Notes: generated by a model not told the origin, from the sequence alone. A DNA stretch of 64,000 bases from Notospermus geniculatus (GCA_002633025.1 NMRB01000934.1:41176-105175), one strand, 5' to 3'. Shown: positions 36,470 through 47,156, counted from the first letter of the stretch. Made by a program: numbers and translations.

Positions 36470-37282
36470 TTACCAGATGCTCCCATTGCTGTTCATGCTC
36501 ACACAGTGAGCAGCTGGATTCGGGCAGTCGCTTTGTCTCGCGACCGTGGCGATTGGAGGTGTCGGCACAGGGGGCGTCGAATAGGTCGTTGGTGAAACCG
36601 GCGAGTTGGACGGTGTGGGATACGTGTGGTTGACAGGCGATGTCGTTGAAATCAGGCAGTGGCAGGCGTAGGTCCAAGGGAACGCCTGGACGTAGTGCAT
36701 ATACGGCGATTGCGCCAGTGGAGGAGACGATGGAGGCGAATATTCAATTTTTGCAGGCAGAAGTTGGTTGTTTGATTCGAGTACTTCCATCGTGGACCTC
36801 GGGCAGTATCTCTTGGTGTGTGCATTGTCACCAGTTGCACCGCAAATCGGGCACGTATACTTTCGTAGGACAGGGCAACTGATGTGCCCGACGGCGTCGC
36901 GTAGAGCATGGCTTCGGTATACCGCTTCACTTTCACCATTTTGACGGCAGAACGGGCACAAGATGTCCTTCTTTCGGAGTTCAGCCAACTTCAGCGCCAG
37001 TGCCAAACTAATTTCGTTCTCATTCTCTTCCGTCAAATCGCTTGTAAAGCCGTTCGATTCAAAGTCTCGACTCGGCTGCAAATCGTCGGTCGACTCCGTC
37101 AAGGCGAGCAGCTTGTTTACCAAATCGGGATCGATATCGGGTGCAGGCGAATGTTTGGTCGGAGTCCGTCTGCCGGAATATCTCCCTCTCTCTCCATCGG
37201 CATCACTCTGGAATCCGCGCTCCTTCCTCCAAACGGTGTAGTAGTCCAGGCTCAAGTCGAACGGGCTATCACTTCTGGCCAT
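36470..37282 (-). CDS. nanos: nanos, RNA-regulating zinc-finger protein (270 aa)
   Basis: Nanos proteins repress target mRNAs with Pumilio and CCR4-NOT and specify or protect germ cells. The zinc-finger domain is complete: C109-x2-C112-x12-H125-x10-C136 and C144-x2-C147-x7-H155-x4-C160, with the hallmark HISCPVLRKYTCPICGATGD. Near the N-terminus FDLSLDYYTVW (8-18) resembles the CNOT1-binding motif of other Nanos proteins. The tail after the fingers (about 110 residues) is rich in S, P and T, longer than in vertebrate NANOS1. Single exon, as usual for the family. I chose the ATG at 37282; the frame is open to about 37405 but has no further ATG, and a TATA box lies there. The stop TAA overlaps a GTAAGT donor-like site. 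Confidence 0.93.
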   Translation of the reverse strand: MARSDSPFDLSLDYYTVWRKERGFQSDADGERGRYSGRRTPTKHSPAPDIDPDLVNKLLALTESTDDLQPSRDFESNGFTSDLTEENENEISLALALKLAELRKKDILCPFCRQNGESEAVYRSHALRDAVGHISCPVLRKYTCPICGATGDNAHTKRYCPRSTMEVLESNNQLLPAKIEYSPPSSPPLAQSPYMHYVQAFPWTYACHCLISTTSPVNHTYPTPSNSPVSPTTYSTPPVPTPPIATVARQSDCPNPAAHCVSMNSNGSIW

Positions 37283-37373
37283 ATTGCGATCATACGAAGT
37301 CGTCCGCAAAATGGAACCCACCTTCCGCAGGTGTTGTTCTCTGTTTAATGTTAACAGAAAGGCCTGTGTGGGG

Positions 37374-37379
37374 TTTATA
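37374..37379 (-). promoter_or_regulatory. TATA box of nanos
   Basis: TATAAA on the minus strand (inside TTTATAAA), about 95 bases upstream of the nanos ATG. This implies transcription starting near 37345 and a 5' UTR of about 65 bases. Confidence 0.6.
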
Positions 37380-37891
37380 AATGTCTGGTTACGTATGTTA
37401 TTCAAACTCAGTCGTCAGGAATAGGCCCACATGTGACGGGCAAAGCACTGATATGACCTTCTATTTGACAACTTGGTCAGCTCACATTCGTCACGAGGAG
37501 TGCGTAGCATGTGACGCCAAGTTATTTACCTCGGAAATCCAAATTGTATATGTTTATTTCACAACATATACATATTGCTTTTTTTGGAAGGATTAGCGTT
37601 GCAAAACTTTTTTGCCCAGGGGTGCTTTTAAACCGAATGAAACACGGGCGCGCCCGAAAACACAGACTGCGTACGTGTTATTTCGAAAATACCTTACTTC
37701 GACAAAGGCGGGATGTATTTTAATTATAACTTCTGCAAATGCCAGTGTTTGGTGAACGATTCTAATGCCCGATGTACACAATCAAAGTTTTCATCCAGTT
37801 TTCTGAATATGCTCAATAAAGGTCATAAGCAGGGTGCAGACACTTTTAAAGACCTTTATGTTTGATTCCTTTATGATAATACCAAAAGGGT

Positions 37892-38419
37892 TCAATCTGT
37901 ATCAATTCCGCTCCCTTTGGGTTTACCAATCGGAAGGGCAAGGAAGCCACTTTGTCCCTGCGAAGAACTGGCCCTCCCCCGCAGCACCAGGGAATGGCCA
38001 ATAGGAACATCACTGCGCCTGTCCAAACTTTTCAATCCCAGAACTTTACACCTCAGATCACTGTAATCTCGTTCGAGTCTCTCGTGAATTTCATCACTCC
38101 GTGACAGAAAGCCACCTGTCAAGGTCACGTGGTTTCGATCCCATCTGGCCTTGTCCGGAACTTGTGTTGGAATGGTGGATTTTGTGCCGTTTGGAGTCGA
38201 TGGCTTTTCCTCTCGTTTCCAAACGCTATCACTTTGAATCCACAATGACTTGTATTGAATCAACGTGACTTTGTGGTTCGACTCGCATTTTGCCGGACGC
38301 TGAGATGAATGGTTGACAACCGTACGTTTGACCTTGACATTCAAGATGTCATGGGGACTCACGCCATTCCGGTCACGTGGGAGTGACCTTGACCTGTATG
38401 GTTCAATGCCGATTTCAGG

Positions 38420-38471
<52 letters not shown>

Positions 38472-38590
38472 GACGTTTCTGAGTTGTTCCACAAGACGTC
38501 ATCAGGTCCCGTTTGCTTGGTTCGTTCGCAGTCGATTGTCAGATAGGGTTGTGTGTCCCTTTGACGATAGGTGGTGTGTTCACTTTGCAT
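37892..38590 (-). CDS. Hypothetical 232-aa protein with polyglutamine tract
   Basis: An ATG-initiated frame of 232 codons, upstream of and on the same strand as nanos. Residues about 40-57 are a run of 16-17 glutamines encoded by CAA repeats (38419-38470), followed by a basic, R/K/S-rich sequence with no domain that I recognise. There is no signal peptide or membrane segment. It could be a single-exon gene, one exon of a larger gene, or a chance frame. The length and mixed composition outside the repeat argue mildly for real coding. The 3' end runs into half of a MITE (37851-37890). Confidence 0.45.
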
Positions 38591-38799
38591 TGCAACCGAA
38601 AAGGAAAATAAACAATAACACGCCTCGTGATTGTCAGTTATTCAACATAGAGCACAAAAAACGACACACAAAATGGTAGTAAACATTAAGTCGTCTCCAA
38701 ATTTCGCAAATTTTCGACCCCAACCGGGGTCTTCCTCAGGCACTTTCAAGTAGAGATCGCAGAACTGATTGTCAAGTGATGTTGCTTTATCAAGTCTTG

Positions 38800-38967
38800 A
38801 ATAGGAGCAGCCGCACGTATTGCGAAAAGATGGCAGCAAAGTTCTAGCGGACCAATACACAGGAAAATCCACGTGATTGGTGCTTGATCAAGAATGAATG
38901 GGTCCGTTATATGCATTGAATTGGTCCGTAGTGATACCTATTGGTCAACTCACTGACAGCTCCTATT
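38800..38967. mobile_element. GGAGCxGTCAG-family MITE, copy 2
   Basis: Begins ataggagcagccgcac and ends tcactgacagctcctat, with the family interior words. Adjacent to the dispersed repeat at 38641-38760. Confidence 0.8.
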
Positions 38968-39055
38968 GATTCCGATGTCCTACCTGGAAAGATTTTCTTT
39001 TCTGCAAGAAAAACGAATAATATGGTGCAGTTCATCCTCCCATAGCAGAGATTAG

Positions 39056-39173
39056 GGGCCGTATTCTAGAAGCTTCCTTATGTGTAAGGTCGACCTTAAT
39101 CTTTTGTATTCTACCCTGCAAACAATAGCTAAAGGTCGACCTTACACGTAAGGAAGCTTCTAGAATACGGCCC
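39056..39173. mobile_element. Short MITE, ends GGGCCGTATTCTAGAAGCTT
   Basis: Near-perfect inverted arms of about 40 bp (gggccgtattctagaagctt, then ccttatgtgtaaggtcgacctta). Flanked by TAG on both sides, a possible 3-bp target duplication. Confidence 0.8.
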
Positions 39174-39194
39174 TAGGTCTCGCTCTACACATAC

Positions 39195-39662
39195 ACTATA
39201 GCTGTGGTTACACTACATAGATATCCCCGGGCTTTTTGAGCCCGTGTCAAGCCCGGGCCTGCAAAAAACCCGCCTGAGACCCGGCGAGCGTCTACACTAC
39301 TAAAATCTAGCTGAACTTAATTGCTACGCCCGGCGATAGGGTCGCTACTGGCACGCACTCTTCACGAAGAGGAGGCGCTAAATTAGAGTGCTGGCTTTTT
39401 ACCGCGCATGCCCACAAGACACGCCGCCTGTCCCGGTGTTCAAGAACTAGACAAAGCCCGGGTCTATTGCGTCTACACTACTTAAAAAACCCGCAGGAGA
39501 CGCGGGTCTAAATTAAGCCCTCCAAAAACCCTTCGAAATCGGAGGGTTCAAAAAGCCCGGACTTTTCATCCCCAGGTCTATTAGACCCGCGCTTTTAACA
39601 GGTGTAAACAGAAAAAGCCCGGGTGAGACGCGGGTTTTTATGTAGTGTAAACAGGGCTATAA
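39195..39662. mobile_element. MITE with ends CTATAGC...TTACACTACAT
   Basis: Left ctatagctgtggttacacta and right tagtgtaaacagggctata are inverted. The interior is GC-rich with many cccggg and pieces of aaagcccgggt. About 468 bp. Confidence 0.7.
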
Positions 39663-39737
39663 AGTGTGAATGAATTGAAGAGGAACGAGCTAAAGACCCT
39701 TCTGTGGGAGGATGAATAAAGTTCTGCAATGAATTTC

Positions 39738-39908
39738 AATAGGAGCAGTCAGCCGCGCTAATCACCAAAAGACGGCAGCAAAGTTCTAGCGGACCAATAC
39801 AATAGAAAATTCTTCTGATTGGTGCTCAGTCAACCATGAATGGGTCCGCTAACCATTGAATTGGGCCGTAGTGACACCTATTGGTCAACTGACTGACAGC
39901 TCCTATTG
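39738..39908. mobile_element. GGAGCxGTCAG-family MITE, copy 3
   Basis: Begins caataggagcagtcagccg and ends gactgacagctcctattg; full-length family member of about 170 bp. Confidence 0.85.
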
Positions 39909-40761
39909 GATCATCAACATCTTTCCTGTATCCGACGACCAACCATCAAACCAATGTACAGTAGGCTATGTGCATTTTCCACTGCATCCCACTGTCTTTA
40001 CATTTGTGTTCCTATATCCATGTCGATCTGTTCAAGAATAACGTTCCACTGAATATTACGACAATTCGTGATGATACAATCGTTAATTTCCCAATGACTG
40101 CCCGCCTGCCATATTTTTCGCTGAAAATTCGTCAGAAGGTCATACACCTCGTGCGGCCATTTTACCTCCTTTACGTTCCGTGGTGCTCTCCACGAATTCC
40201 GCCTATACGCTACGAACTGTTGTGTTGATAACAAAAGCAAAGTACTAAATTCTCAGGCCAATTAAATAATCACTTACTTGTCAAATGCATAATTTATTTA
40301 CCTTATTACGAGTTGCATGCGTCCGAAGTTCTATTTGCAGAATACGCATGCGCAGACTCTAGTAAATCAAGTAGTTACATCTGCTACATCTGCACCCTTT
40401 TTCTCGAGCAGATACCCTTCGGCCCTTGACGATATCGAAGGGATGTGTCCTGGGGGCTATGCATGCCTGTGCTTAAAAAAGTGTGACCAGTCGAGCAGAA
40501 GATTACGTCGGTCAATACTTGATCTGATGACCTTTCGTGCAAGAAAGCAACTGGTAAATAATTGATACTAAATCTAATTGAATAAGTGATGAAGAAGACA
40601 GCATGACAGTGAACACGAGTGTAGTGTAACGCAGGTGCGAAAGGAGTGGTACTCGTAGAAATGCAAATCTGAGTCACAATAGTCTGCTCTATCCAAATCC
40701 GGGTTCTCCACCATGTTACATAATTGTAGGCGTACCGGTACACTGGGGAAGGGGGGCACTA
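39909..40761. other. Intergenic, no gene recognised
   Basis: Short frames on both strands (for example about 40000-40240, minus) have no ATG start and no domain that I recognise. Nothing else stands out. Confidence 0.4.
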
Positions 40762-43700
40762 AGACCGATAAGGAAGAGCTTCAATTTCGATGATAGTCGA
40801 TTTATTTCAAAAAATTTTCAAGGAACAAAGAACCCTCGTGGCTGCATGAAGATGGCTATCTCGCTTCTTTCACTTCCTCCGGCTCGCGCATCACTTCTGT
40901 TTCCGGTCTGCGGAAGGTGGGGGGGGACATTTAAAACACACTGAAATAAGCTTGAGGGTATACAGCATTCGTTGGACATTAAAGCCTTGACTTCTGTTCC
41001 TTTCACACCGGCTTTCGGGTGTAACCGTGCTGGTCGTCGAAAACAAGCCAATACAAGAATGTACAGTGCATGTACCGTCTGCATACGTGAACGGCACTTG
41101 ATCAAATCTCAACAACAAGTATGACGGTAGCGCGTAGGAGATGGAGATTTCAGAAGGCAGGTGCCCTGTTAAGTGGTTCTTCCTCACATTCCATCGAGCT
41201 AATCAGCAAGGCAAATTCTCCAATCCGCATAATGCAGATCTCGACACACAGCAAGGGTCGTCACCCCACCTTCGTCCATAGAACAAGACGCACCAGCCCG
41301 TTGTTGTCAGTCCACGTCTAGAAATGGTCGTTTCAAGCTGCAGAGACGAGGAGCACACTTGAGATTTCAAGGACTCTTACCTCCGTTACGTAGTCATGGA
41401 CAGAAGCAATGCTCTGGACTTACTCATTTTTGGATAATTTGTTGAGGAAATTTCAATTAACATTGCGTGGCATCGTGTGAACGCTGCTTGAACTGCTTCC
41501 TTTCTTCATTGTCAGCGTTACCTACAAGCGGAAAGCCGGTAAAAGAAGAGAAACGATGCGCCTAACGAGATATTTGCATGTACAGCAACACTACACACTA
41601 TAGAACTGGAATTTTTCATTGGAAGTAGCATATTTCTGATCATTCTTCAACTATGGACAAGTTAAAATCTTTGCTGAAGAAAACCAAACACGACGAGGAT
41701 ACGACTTCGTCAACCGAGAGTCTTAACGCCAACTTATCAGGACATGGTGACCACAAAAAGCCCCCGTTTCACGACACTGTGAAATCCCTGAAGTCACTCT
41801 TCGCAAGGAAACACCACGACCACGAGAAGAAGGGGGAACACCGCGACAGTAGGCCTACTACGCCTGAGGTCGATGACATTGATGGAGGAAACTACGTTCC
41901 GGTGGTGGCGGAAAGATATATCCCGCTGGGAGGAGATCACTACCCGGCCGAACACGTTGAATGTTCGTGTTCTTCCGAGGAAGACGGATCGCAACTTTTC
42001 TCACCGTATTGCGTCGACCATGGTTCGAACGCTGAAGGCTGTTCCTGTTTGGAAGTTCCTTCAGGGAGGTACTTTAAGACGAAGCCCAGTCCCGATTGCT
42101 ACCTGCATCAACAGTGGTATCAGAAGCACAAGGAGGAGTTCCCTGACGAGAACGCCTGTACTTGTAAGAAGTATCCAGTCGGTGATATTGTCATCAGATC
42201 ACACCGTTGTCCACAGCACGGCCTGGCGGCGCCCAAATGTTTCTGCACAACCGACTCCCGAGGTGAGCTGATAGTTTCTCCAGTGTGCGATCTCCACAAG
42301 GGGTTGCATTCGGGTTCGTTCCCCAAAGCTAGCATTTGGGAACAAGAGAAGGCTCCAGAGGCCGAGGCCACCAACAGTGAAACGGAGGAGAGTGAAGAAG
42401 AGGAACGAAGAAGACAGGTCGGGTCTAGGCGAAGATTTAGCCAGCACATCAACTTGCAACCGACGGAAATATACCCGAAGAAACTTCCATGTAACTGTAG
42501 CAAAACGAGCGCATATGGCGANGGGATGAGGGTCTCGGAGACCGATCAGGAAGAGCTTCAATTTCGATGATAGTCGATTTATTTCAAGAAATTTAAAAGA
42601 ACAAAGAAGCCTCGTGGCTGCATCAAGATGGCTACCTCGCTTCTCTCACTTCCTCTGGCTCGCGGATCACTTCTGGTTCCGGTGTGCGGAAGCTGGGGGA
42701 CATTTAAAAGCTAGACGGTATACAACACTCGTTGGACATTAAAGCCTGGATTTTTGTTCCTTTCACACCTGCTTTCGGGTGTAACCGTGCTGGTCGTCGA
42801 AAACAAGCCAATACATGAAAATGTACAGTGCATGTACCGTCTGCATACATGAACGGCACTTGATCAAATCTCAACAACAAGTATGACGGTAGCGCGTAGG
42901 AGATGGAGATTTCAGAAGGCAGGTGCCCTGTTAAGTGGCTCTTCCAAACATTCCATCGAGCAAATCAGCAAGGCAAATTCTTCAATCCGCATAATGCGAA
43001 TCTCGACACACAGCAAGGGCCGTCACCCCACCTTCGTCCACAGAACAAGACGCACCAGTCCGTTGTTGTCGGTCCACGTCTAGAAATGGTCGTTTCAAGC
43101 TGCAGAGACGAGGAGCACACTTGAGATTTCAAGGAGTCTTACCTACGATACGTAGTCATGGACAAAAGCAATGCTGTGGACTTACTCATTTTTGGATAAT
43201 TTGTCGAGGAAATTTCAGTTAACATCGCGTGGCATCGTGTGAACGCTGCTTGAACTGCTTCCTTTCTTCATTGTCAGCGTTACTTACAAGCGGAAAGCCG
43301 GTAAAAGAAGAGAAACGATGCGCCTAACGAGAAAGTTGCATGTACAGCAATATTACACGCTATAGGACTGAAGTTTTCATTGGAAGTAGCACATTTCTGA
43401 TCACTCTTCAACTATGGACAAGTTAAAATCTTTGCTGAAGAAAACAAAACACGACGAGGATACGACTTCGTCAACCGAGAGTCTTAACGCCAACTTATCA
43501 GGACATGGTGACCACAAAAAGCCCCCGTTTCACGACACTGTGAAATCCCTGAAGTCACTCTTCGCAAGGAAACACCACGACCACGAGAAGAAGGGGGAAC
43601 ATCGCGACAGTAGGCCTACTACGCCTGAGGTCGATGACATTGATGGAGGAAACTACGTTCCGGTGGTGGCGGAAAGATATATCCCGCTGGGAGGAGATCA

Positions 43701-44281
43701 CTACCCGGCCGAACACGTTGAATGTTCGTGTTCTTCCGAGGAAGACGGATCGCAACTTTTCTCACCGTATTGCGTCGACCATGGTTCGAACGCTGAAGGC
43801 TGTTCCTGTTTGGAAGTTCCTTCAGGGAGGTACTTTAAGACGAAGCCCAGTCCCGATTGCTACCTGCATCAACAGTGGTATCAGAAGCACAAGGAGGAGT
43901 TCCCTGACGAGAACGCCTGTACTTGTAAGAAGTATCCAGTCGGTGATATTGTCATCAGATCACACCGTTGTCCACAGCACGGCCTGGCGGCGCCCAAATG
44001 TTTCTGCACAACCGACTCCCGAGGTGAGCTGATAGTTTCTCCAGTGTGCGATCTCCACAAGGGGTTGCATTCGGGTTCGTTCCCCAAAGCTAGCATTTGG
44101 GAACAAGAGAAGGCTCCAGAGGCCGAGGCCACCAACAGTGAAACGGAGGAGAGTGAAGAAGAGGAACGAAGAAGACAGGTCGGGTCTAGGCGAAGATTTA
44201 GCCAGCACATCAACTTGCAACCGACGGAAATATACCCGAAGAAACTTCCATGTAACTGTAGCAAAACGAGCGCATATGGCG
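40762..44281. repeat. Tandem duplication of the Cys-rich gene's 5' region
   Basis: 40762-42521 and 42538-44281 are near-identical: the shared flank (agaccgatnaggaagagctt onward), the 5' leader and the first 289 codons. Only two silent differences are visible in the coding part, while the flanks differ by small indels. The join has a single N at 42522. Confidence 0.95.
41653..42521 (+). pseudogene. Truncated first copy of the CxC...CxxH protein gene
   Basis: It carries the first 289 codons of the gene at 43414, identical in protein, then stops at the single N at 42522, after which the duplicated upstream flank begins again. Translation past the N would add only about 15 unrelated residues. 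Either a partial tandem gene duplication or two haplotypes placed in series by the assembler. The lack of amino-acid change favours the latter or a very recent event. Confidence 0.7.
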
Positions 44282-46209
44282 ATCCAAACTGCAAGAAGAT
44301 TCTCTCCCCCCTCTGCAGCCAACACGGCGTTGATTGCACCTCCTGCGAATGCACAAGAGCAAATCTTCATGAGGACTGCGAGGACATCGTCGTGTCTCCA
44401 AACTGTATCCTCCACGGCGTCTGGTTGGCCCACTACAATGAGGTCGTCCTCGGAAAGAAAGGCGTTGTAGATTCGGAATGCGTCGTTACCATTTCTGCGG
44501 TGATGCCCAGTTGTCCCAGGACGGCCTTCTGCGATTGCACTGACTCGGTTTTCGCACCAACATGTAGTCTACACGGACTCGGGATGGATGGATGTCAGTG
44601 CCCAATGCTTTGTTCTCAAGAGGAACTCAAGGCCTGTCTCGGATGCCCGATTCATTCTGAATGGTGCAGGAAGTACGACGACGCCCTTGTCGTCTCCACG
44701 AAACTGCTAAGTAGCGACGATGGCCATGGCAAAAGGGAAGCCCAGCAGGTACAGGTCATAAGTAATACTTCTGTTGATCATAGAACATGGTATGCAGCGA
44801 AACCTTCGGTTCAGCAACACCGGTTTGGGCAAGGAGAAGAACGAAGCAGTTACGAAATTCCTGTAGTCGATGCAGTCCAAGAAGATAGGTCAGAAGTTAT
44901 CTCAAATGACTCAGAGACTGATTGTCATGCAAGACAACACGTTGGTGGCACCGGCCTCTTTTATCGTCCAGAGGCGGAACTGAATGTCACGGACGATGAA
45001 GACCATGAATATGTGGTCCGTCATACCTTTGTCGGGGAGCCAAACTTGGAAGTGTACGACGTTGAAGAACCACACGATGATGGCGAAGGTCAGAATGAAG
45101 ACTCCAGTGATGAAGCAAAACGCGAAGTCGACTTTCGTGTTGTTGTTCACGAAGATGATGGCATTGGTGACAACGTTGTTGTGGTCCACCACGGAGATGA
45201 CGAGAAAGAAGAGAAAGGAGGCATGGTTGATGTCGTCGATGATGAAACGCTGGATAACCTGCCCTGTCGCGATCAGGAGAAAACGATGAATCGGGAACAA
45301 AACCGTAGCGACACGAAGGGCGTCGAACTTGAAGCACGGAGGAGCGAATCCACATCCACCAAATTTGATATCGCGTACGGTGATCGTAGAGGTGTGGCCG
45401 CAAATTCTGACCATGTTGATGTTGTGACACACGTTGACTACACTGATGTGGTCACACGTGATGGTCATACTGATGTTGTGACACACGTTGACTACACTGA
45501 TGTGAGCACGCGTGATGACCATACTGATGTTGTGACACACGTTGACTACACTGATGTGAGCACGCGTGATGATCATACTGATGTTGTGACACACGTCGAC
45601 TACACTGATGTGAGCACGCGTGATGATCATACTGGTGTGGTGACACACGTTGACTACACTGATGTGAGCACGCGTGATGACCATACTGATGTTGTGACAC
45701 ACGTCGACTACACTGATGTTGTCACAGGTGATGATCATACTGATGTTGTGACACACGTTGACGGCACTGATGTGGTCACACATGATGATCATAGGCCTAC
45801 TGATGTTGCGACAGATGTTGACAACAAAGATGTGGTCACGCACGATGATCATACCGATGTGGTGGTTTGTGATTACCATACCGATGTGGTGACACAACAT
45901 GCTAGTGGCGTTGTAATACAAGGTGACCGTACAGGTTTTTTGGCCACCGGTGACGAACGTAGGTCCACAGGGGCTAAAGATCACATTCACGTCGTCGAAC
46001 ACGGAGACGAAAGCCGCGATGACCTTCCCTGCACCTGCATCACGTATCCAGTTTACAACATCCGTATCAAGAGCCTGCGATGCCCTCGTCATGGCGAACC
46101 TCCGGAGTGCTGCTGCACCACGGATTACTACGGTGAGAAGATGATATCCCCAGTGTGCGATCTCCACAAGCATCTTCATAAACTCTTCATTGAGGACGAT
46201 GACTACTGA
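43414..46209 (+). CDS. Unrecognised 931-aa protein with ten CxC...CxxH modules and 18-aa repeats
   Basis: One exon with a clear ATG. Ten modules of C-x-C...C-x2-H are visible: 104-123, 130-152, 169-189, 196-215, 280-304, 311-334, 373-387, 394-414, 873-893 and 899-918. Each has four possible metal ligands, and several contain SPxC before the histidine. Modules 3-4 and 9-10 are close paralogues (CTCKKYPVGDIVIRS... and CTCITYPVYNIRIKS...). Between them lie an acidic stretch (about 230-252), a low-complexity acidic region, and 18-residue repeats (HTDVVTHVDYTDVSTRDD type). No signal peptide or membrane segment. Zinc binding is an inference from the spacing only; I do not recognise the family. A basic N-terminus (KSLLKK, KSLKSLFARKHH) precedes the modules. 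Confidence 0.85.
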   Translation: MDKLKSLLKKTKHDEDTTSSTESLNANLSGHGDHKKPPFHDTVKSLKSLFARKHHDHEKKGEHRDSRPTTPEVDDIDGGNYVPVVAERYIPLGGDHYPAEHVECSCSSEEDGSQLFSPYCVDHGSNAEGCSCLEVPSGRYFKTKPSPDCYLHQQWYQKHKEEFPDENACTCKKYPVGDIVIRSHRCPQHGLAAPKCFCTTDSRGELIVSPVCDLHKGLHSGSFPKASIWEQEKAPEAEATNSETEESEEEERRRQVGSRRRFSQHINLQPTEIYPKKLPCNCSKTSAYGDPNCKKILSPLCSQHGVDCTSCECTRANLHEDCEDIVVSPNCILHGVWLAHYNEVVLGKKGVVDSECVVTISAVMPSCPRTAFCDCTDSVFAPTCSLHGLGMDGCQCPMLCSQEELKACLGCPIHSEWCRKYDDALVVSTKLLSSDDGHGKREAQQVQVISNTSVDHRTWYAAKPSVQQHRFGQGEERSSYEIPVVDAVQEDRSEVISNDSETDCHARQHVGGTGLFYRPEAELNVTDDEDHEYVVRHTFVGEPNLEVYDVEEPHDDGEGQNEDSSDEAKREVDFRVVVHEDDGIGDNVVVVHHGDDEKEEKGGMVDVVDDETLDNLPCRDQEKTMNREQNRSDTKGVELEARRSESTSTKFDIAYGDRRGVAANSDHVDVVTHVDYTDVVTRDGHTDVVTHVDYTDVSTRDDHTDVVTHVDYTDVSTRDDHTDVVTHVDYTDVSTRDDHTGVVTHVDYTDVSTRDDHTDVVTHVDYTDVVTGDDHTDVVTHVDGTDVVTHDDHRPTDVATDVDNKDVVTHDDHTDVVVCDYHTDVVTQHASGVVIQGDRTGFLATGDERRSTGAKDHIHVVEHGDESRDDLPCTCITYPVYNIRIKSLRCPRHGEPPECCCTTDYYGEKMISPVCDLHKHLHKLFIEDDDY
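45410..45900 (+). repeat. 54-bp coding minisatellite (18-aa units)
   Basis: About nine imperfect 54-bp units inside the Cys-rich gene. Each unit is itself two related 9-residue halves of the form (H/Y)TDVVTxxD. Units are more regular at the centre (45470-45720) and decay towards both ends. The period keeps the frame, and long antisense frames also appear as a side effect. Confidence 0.95.
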
Positions 46210-46965
46210 AGCCAGTGACCCACTGTAACTCTCTTCGACATCATCTATAGCATCATGTTTCTGAACGCTAGATGGCGCAAACTGTCATCAACCAATCAGC
46301 GACCAGTATTTCAAGCAACTAGGGGAAAACATGAAACATTGTCTTATTGGCTGATCGCTCATTGGCTGGTTGATCGAGCGCGTTTGTCAACAACTGGTAG
46401 TGACATCTAGTGTTCAGAAACGGACTTTGGCACCAAGTGTTCAGTGGTTGAGGGTGACAGCTTCGAGCGGAGGCCGATACCACTGAGTTATTGAATGTGC
46501 GACATCATGTGCAAACTAGTAGGCCACCATCTTTGTTGCAAAGAAGATACTTCGTGGGGTATTCCTCTTATTTCGGTGAATGGGGGATTTAATTACTTGG
46601 TTTATGGTTCGGCCGATTGTTATCTTTGAAAAACGTAGTATTTATGTCTTTCCACTATACTTCTATGATGGTTAGTAGGCCGACGTTCGGGTTACAGGAA
46701 TTCGTTCCTCGAGAAATAGATGACGTCACCTCGATCCACAAATCCAAACCGAGGCATATCGCGAATTCTGGCAGACTTGGTGCGAAAATGCAACAGCATT
46801 GATGCTGAGTACTCGAATTTCCACAAAAATATACATTGAAGTAGGCCTACTGTGTACATATACATGTACTACATTCATGTAAATAGTGTAAAATCGACTG
46901 ATTGATCAGTATAGTGCAAAATTAGGACAAATGAGGCAATTTTGTCGTAAGGTGGGGCGGGTCAG

Positions 46966-46971
46966 AATAAA
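46966..46971 (+). terminator. Possible polyadenylation signal of the Cys-rich gene
   Basis: AATAAA about 757 bases after the stop codon. 46210-47375 otherwise holds no gene; it is the spacer to the convergent Ig gene A and is partly duplicated at 53450-54433. Confidence 0.35.
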
Positions 46972-47156
46972 TTGTCGGTGTTGGTTTCTAGTTTGCTTAT
47001 TCTGTCGTCAATCGAGGGTGGGAGCAGGGCGACAAACAGAAGTCTGCTATTGGAGCAGGAGGTTCTTACGACATTGAGGTGTGATGCTTGAAAAAGGACG
47101 GGAGGGGGGAGGGACATTCAAAAAAAAACGTTATTTAAAGCTGTCGTACGTTAGCC

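Noticed and set aside
37283-37405. Longer nanos N-terminus
   Set aside because: The frame is open but begins at a TTG codon, has no ATG, and contains a TATA box, so it is more likely promoter and 5' UTR.
39998-40240. 80-codon minus-strand frame rich in W and Q
   Set aside because: It has no ATG start, no clear splice sites and no recognisable domain, so I did not list it as a gene.
44911-46179. Long open frame of 422 codons on the minus strand
   Set aside because: It is antisense to the 54-bp coding repeat of the Cys-rich gene; the repeat period keeps every frame open. Composition is unlike a normal protein.
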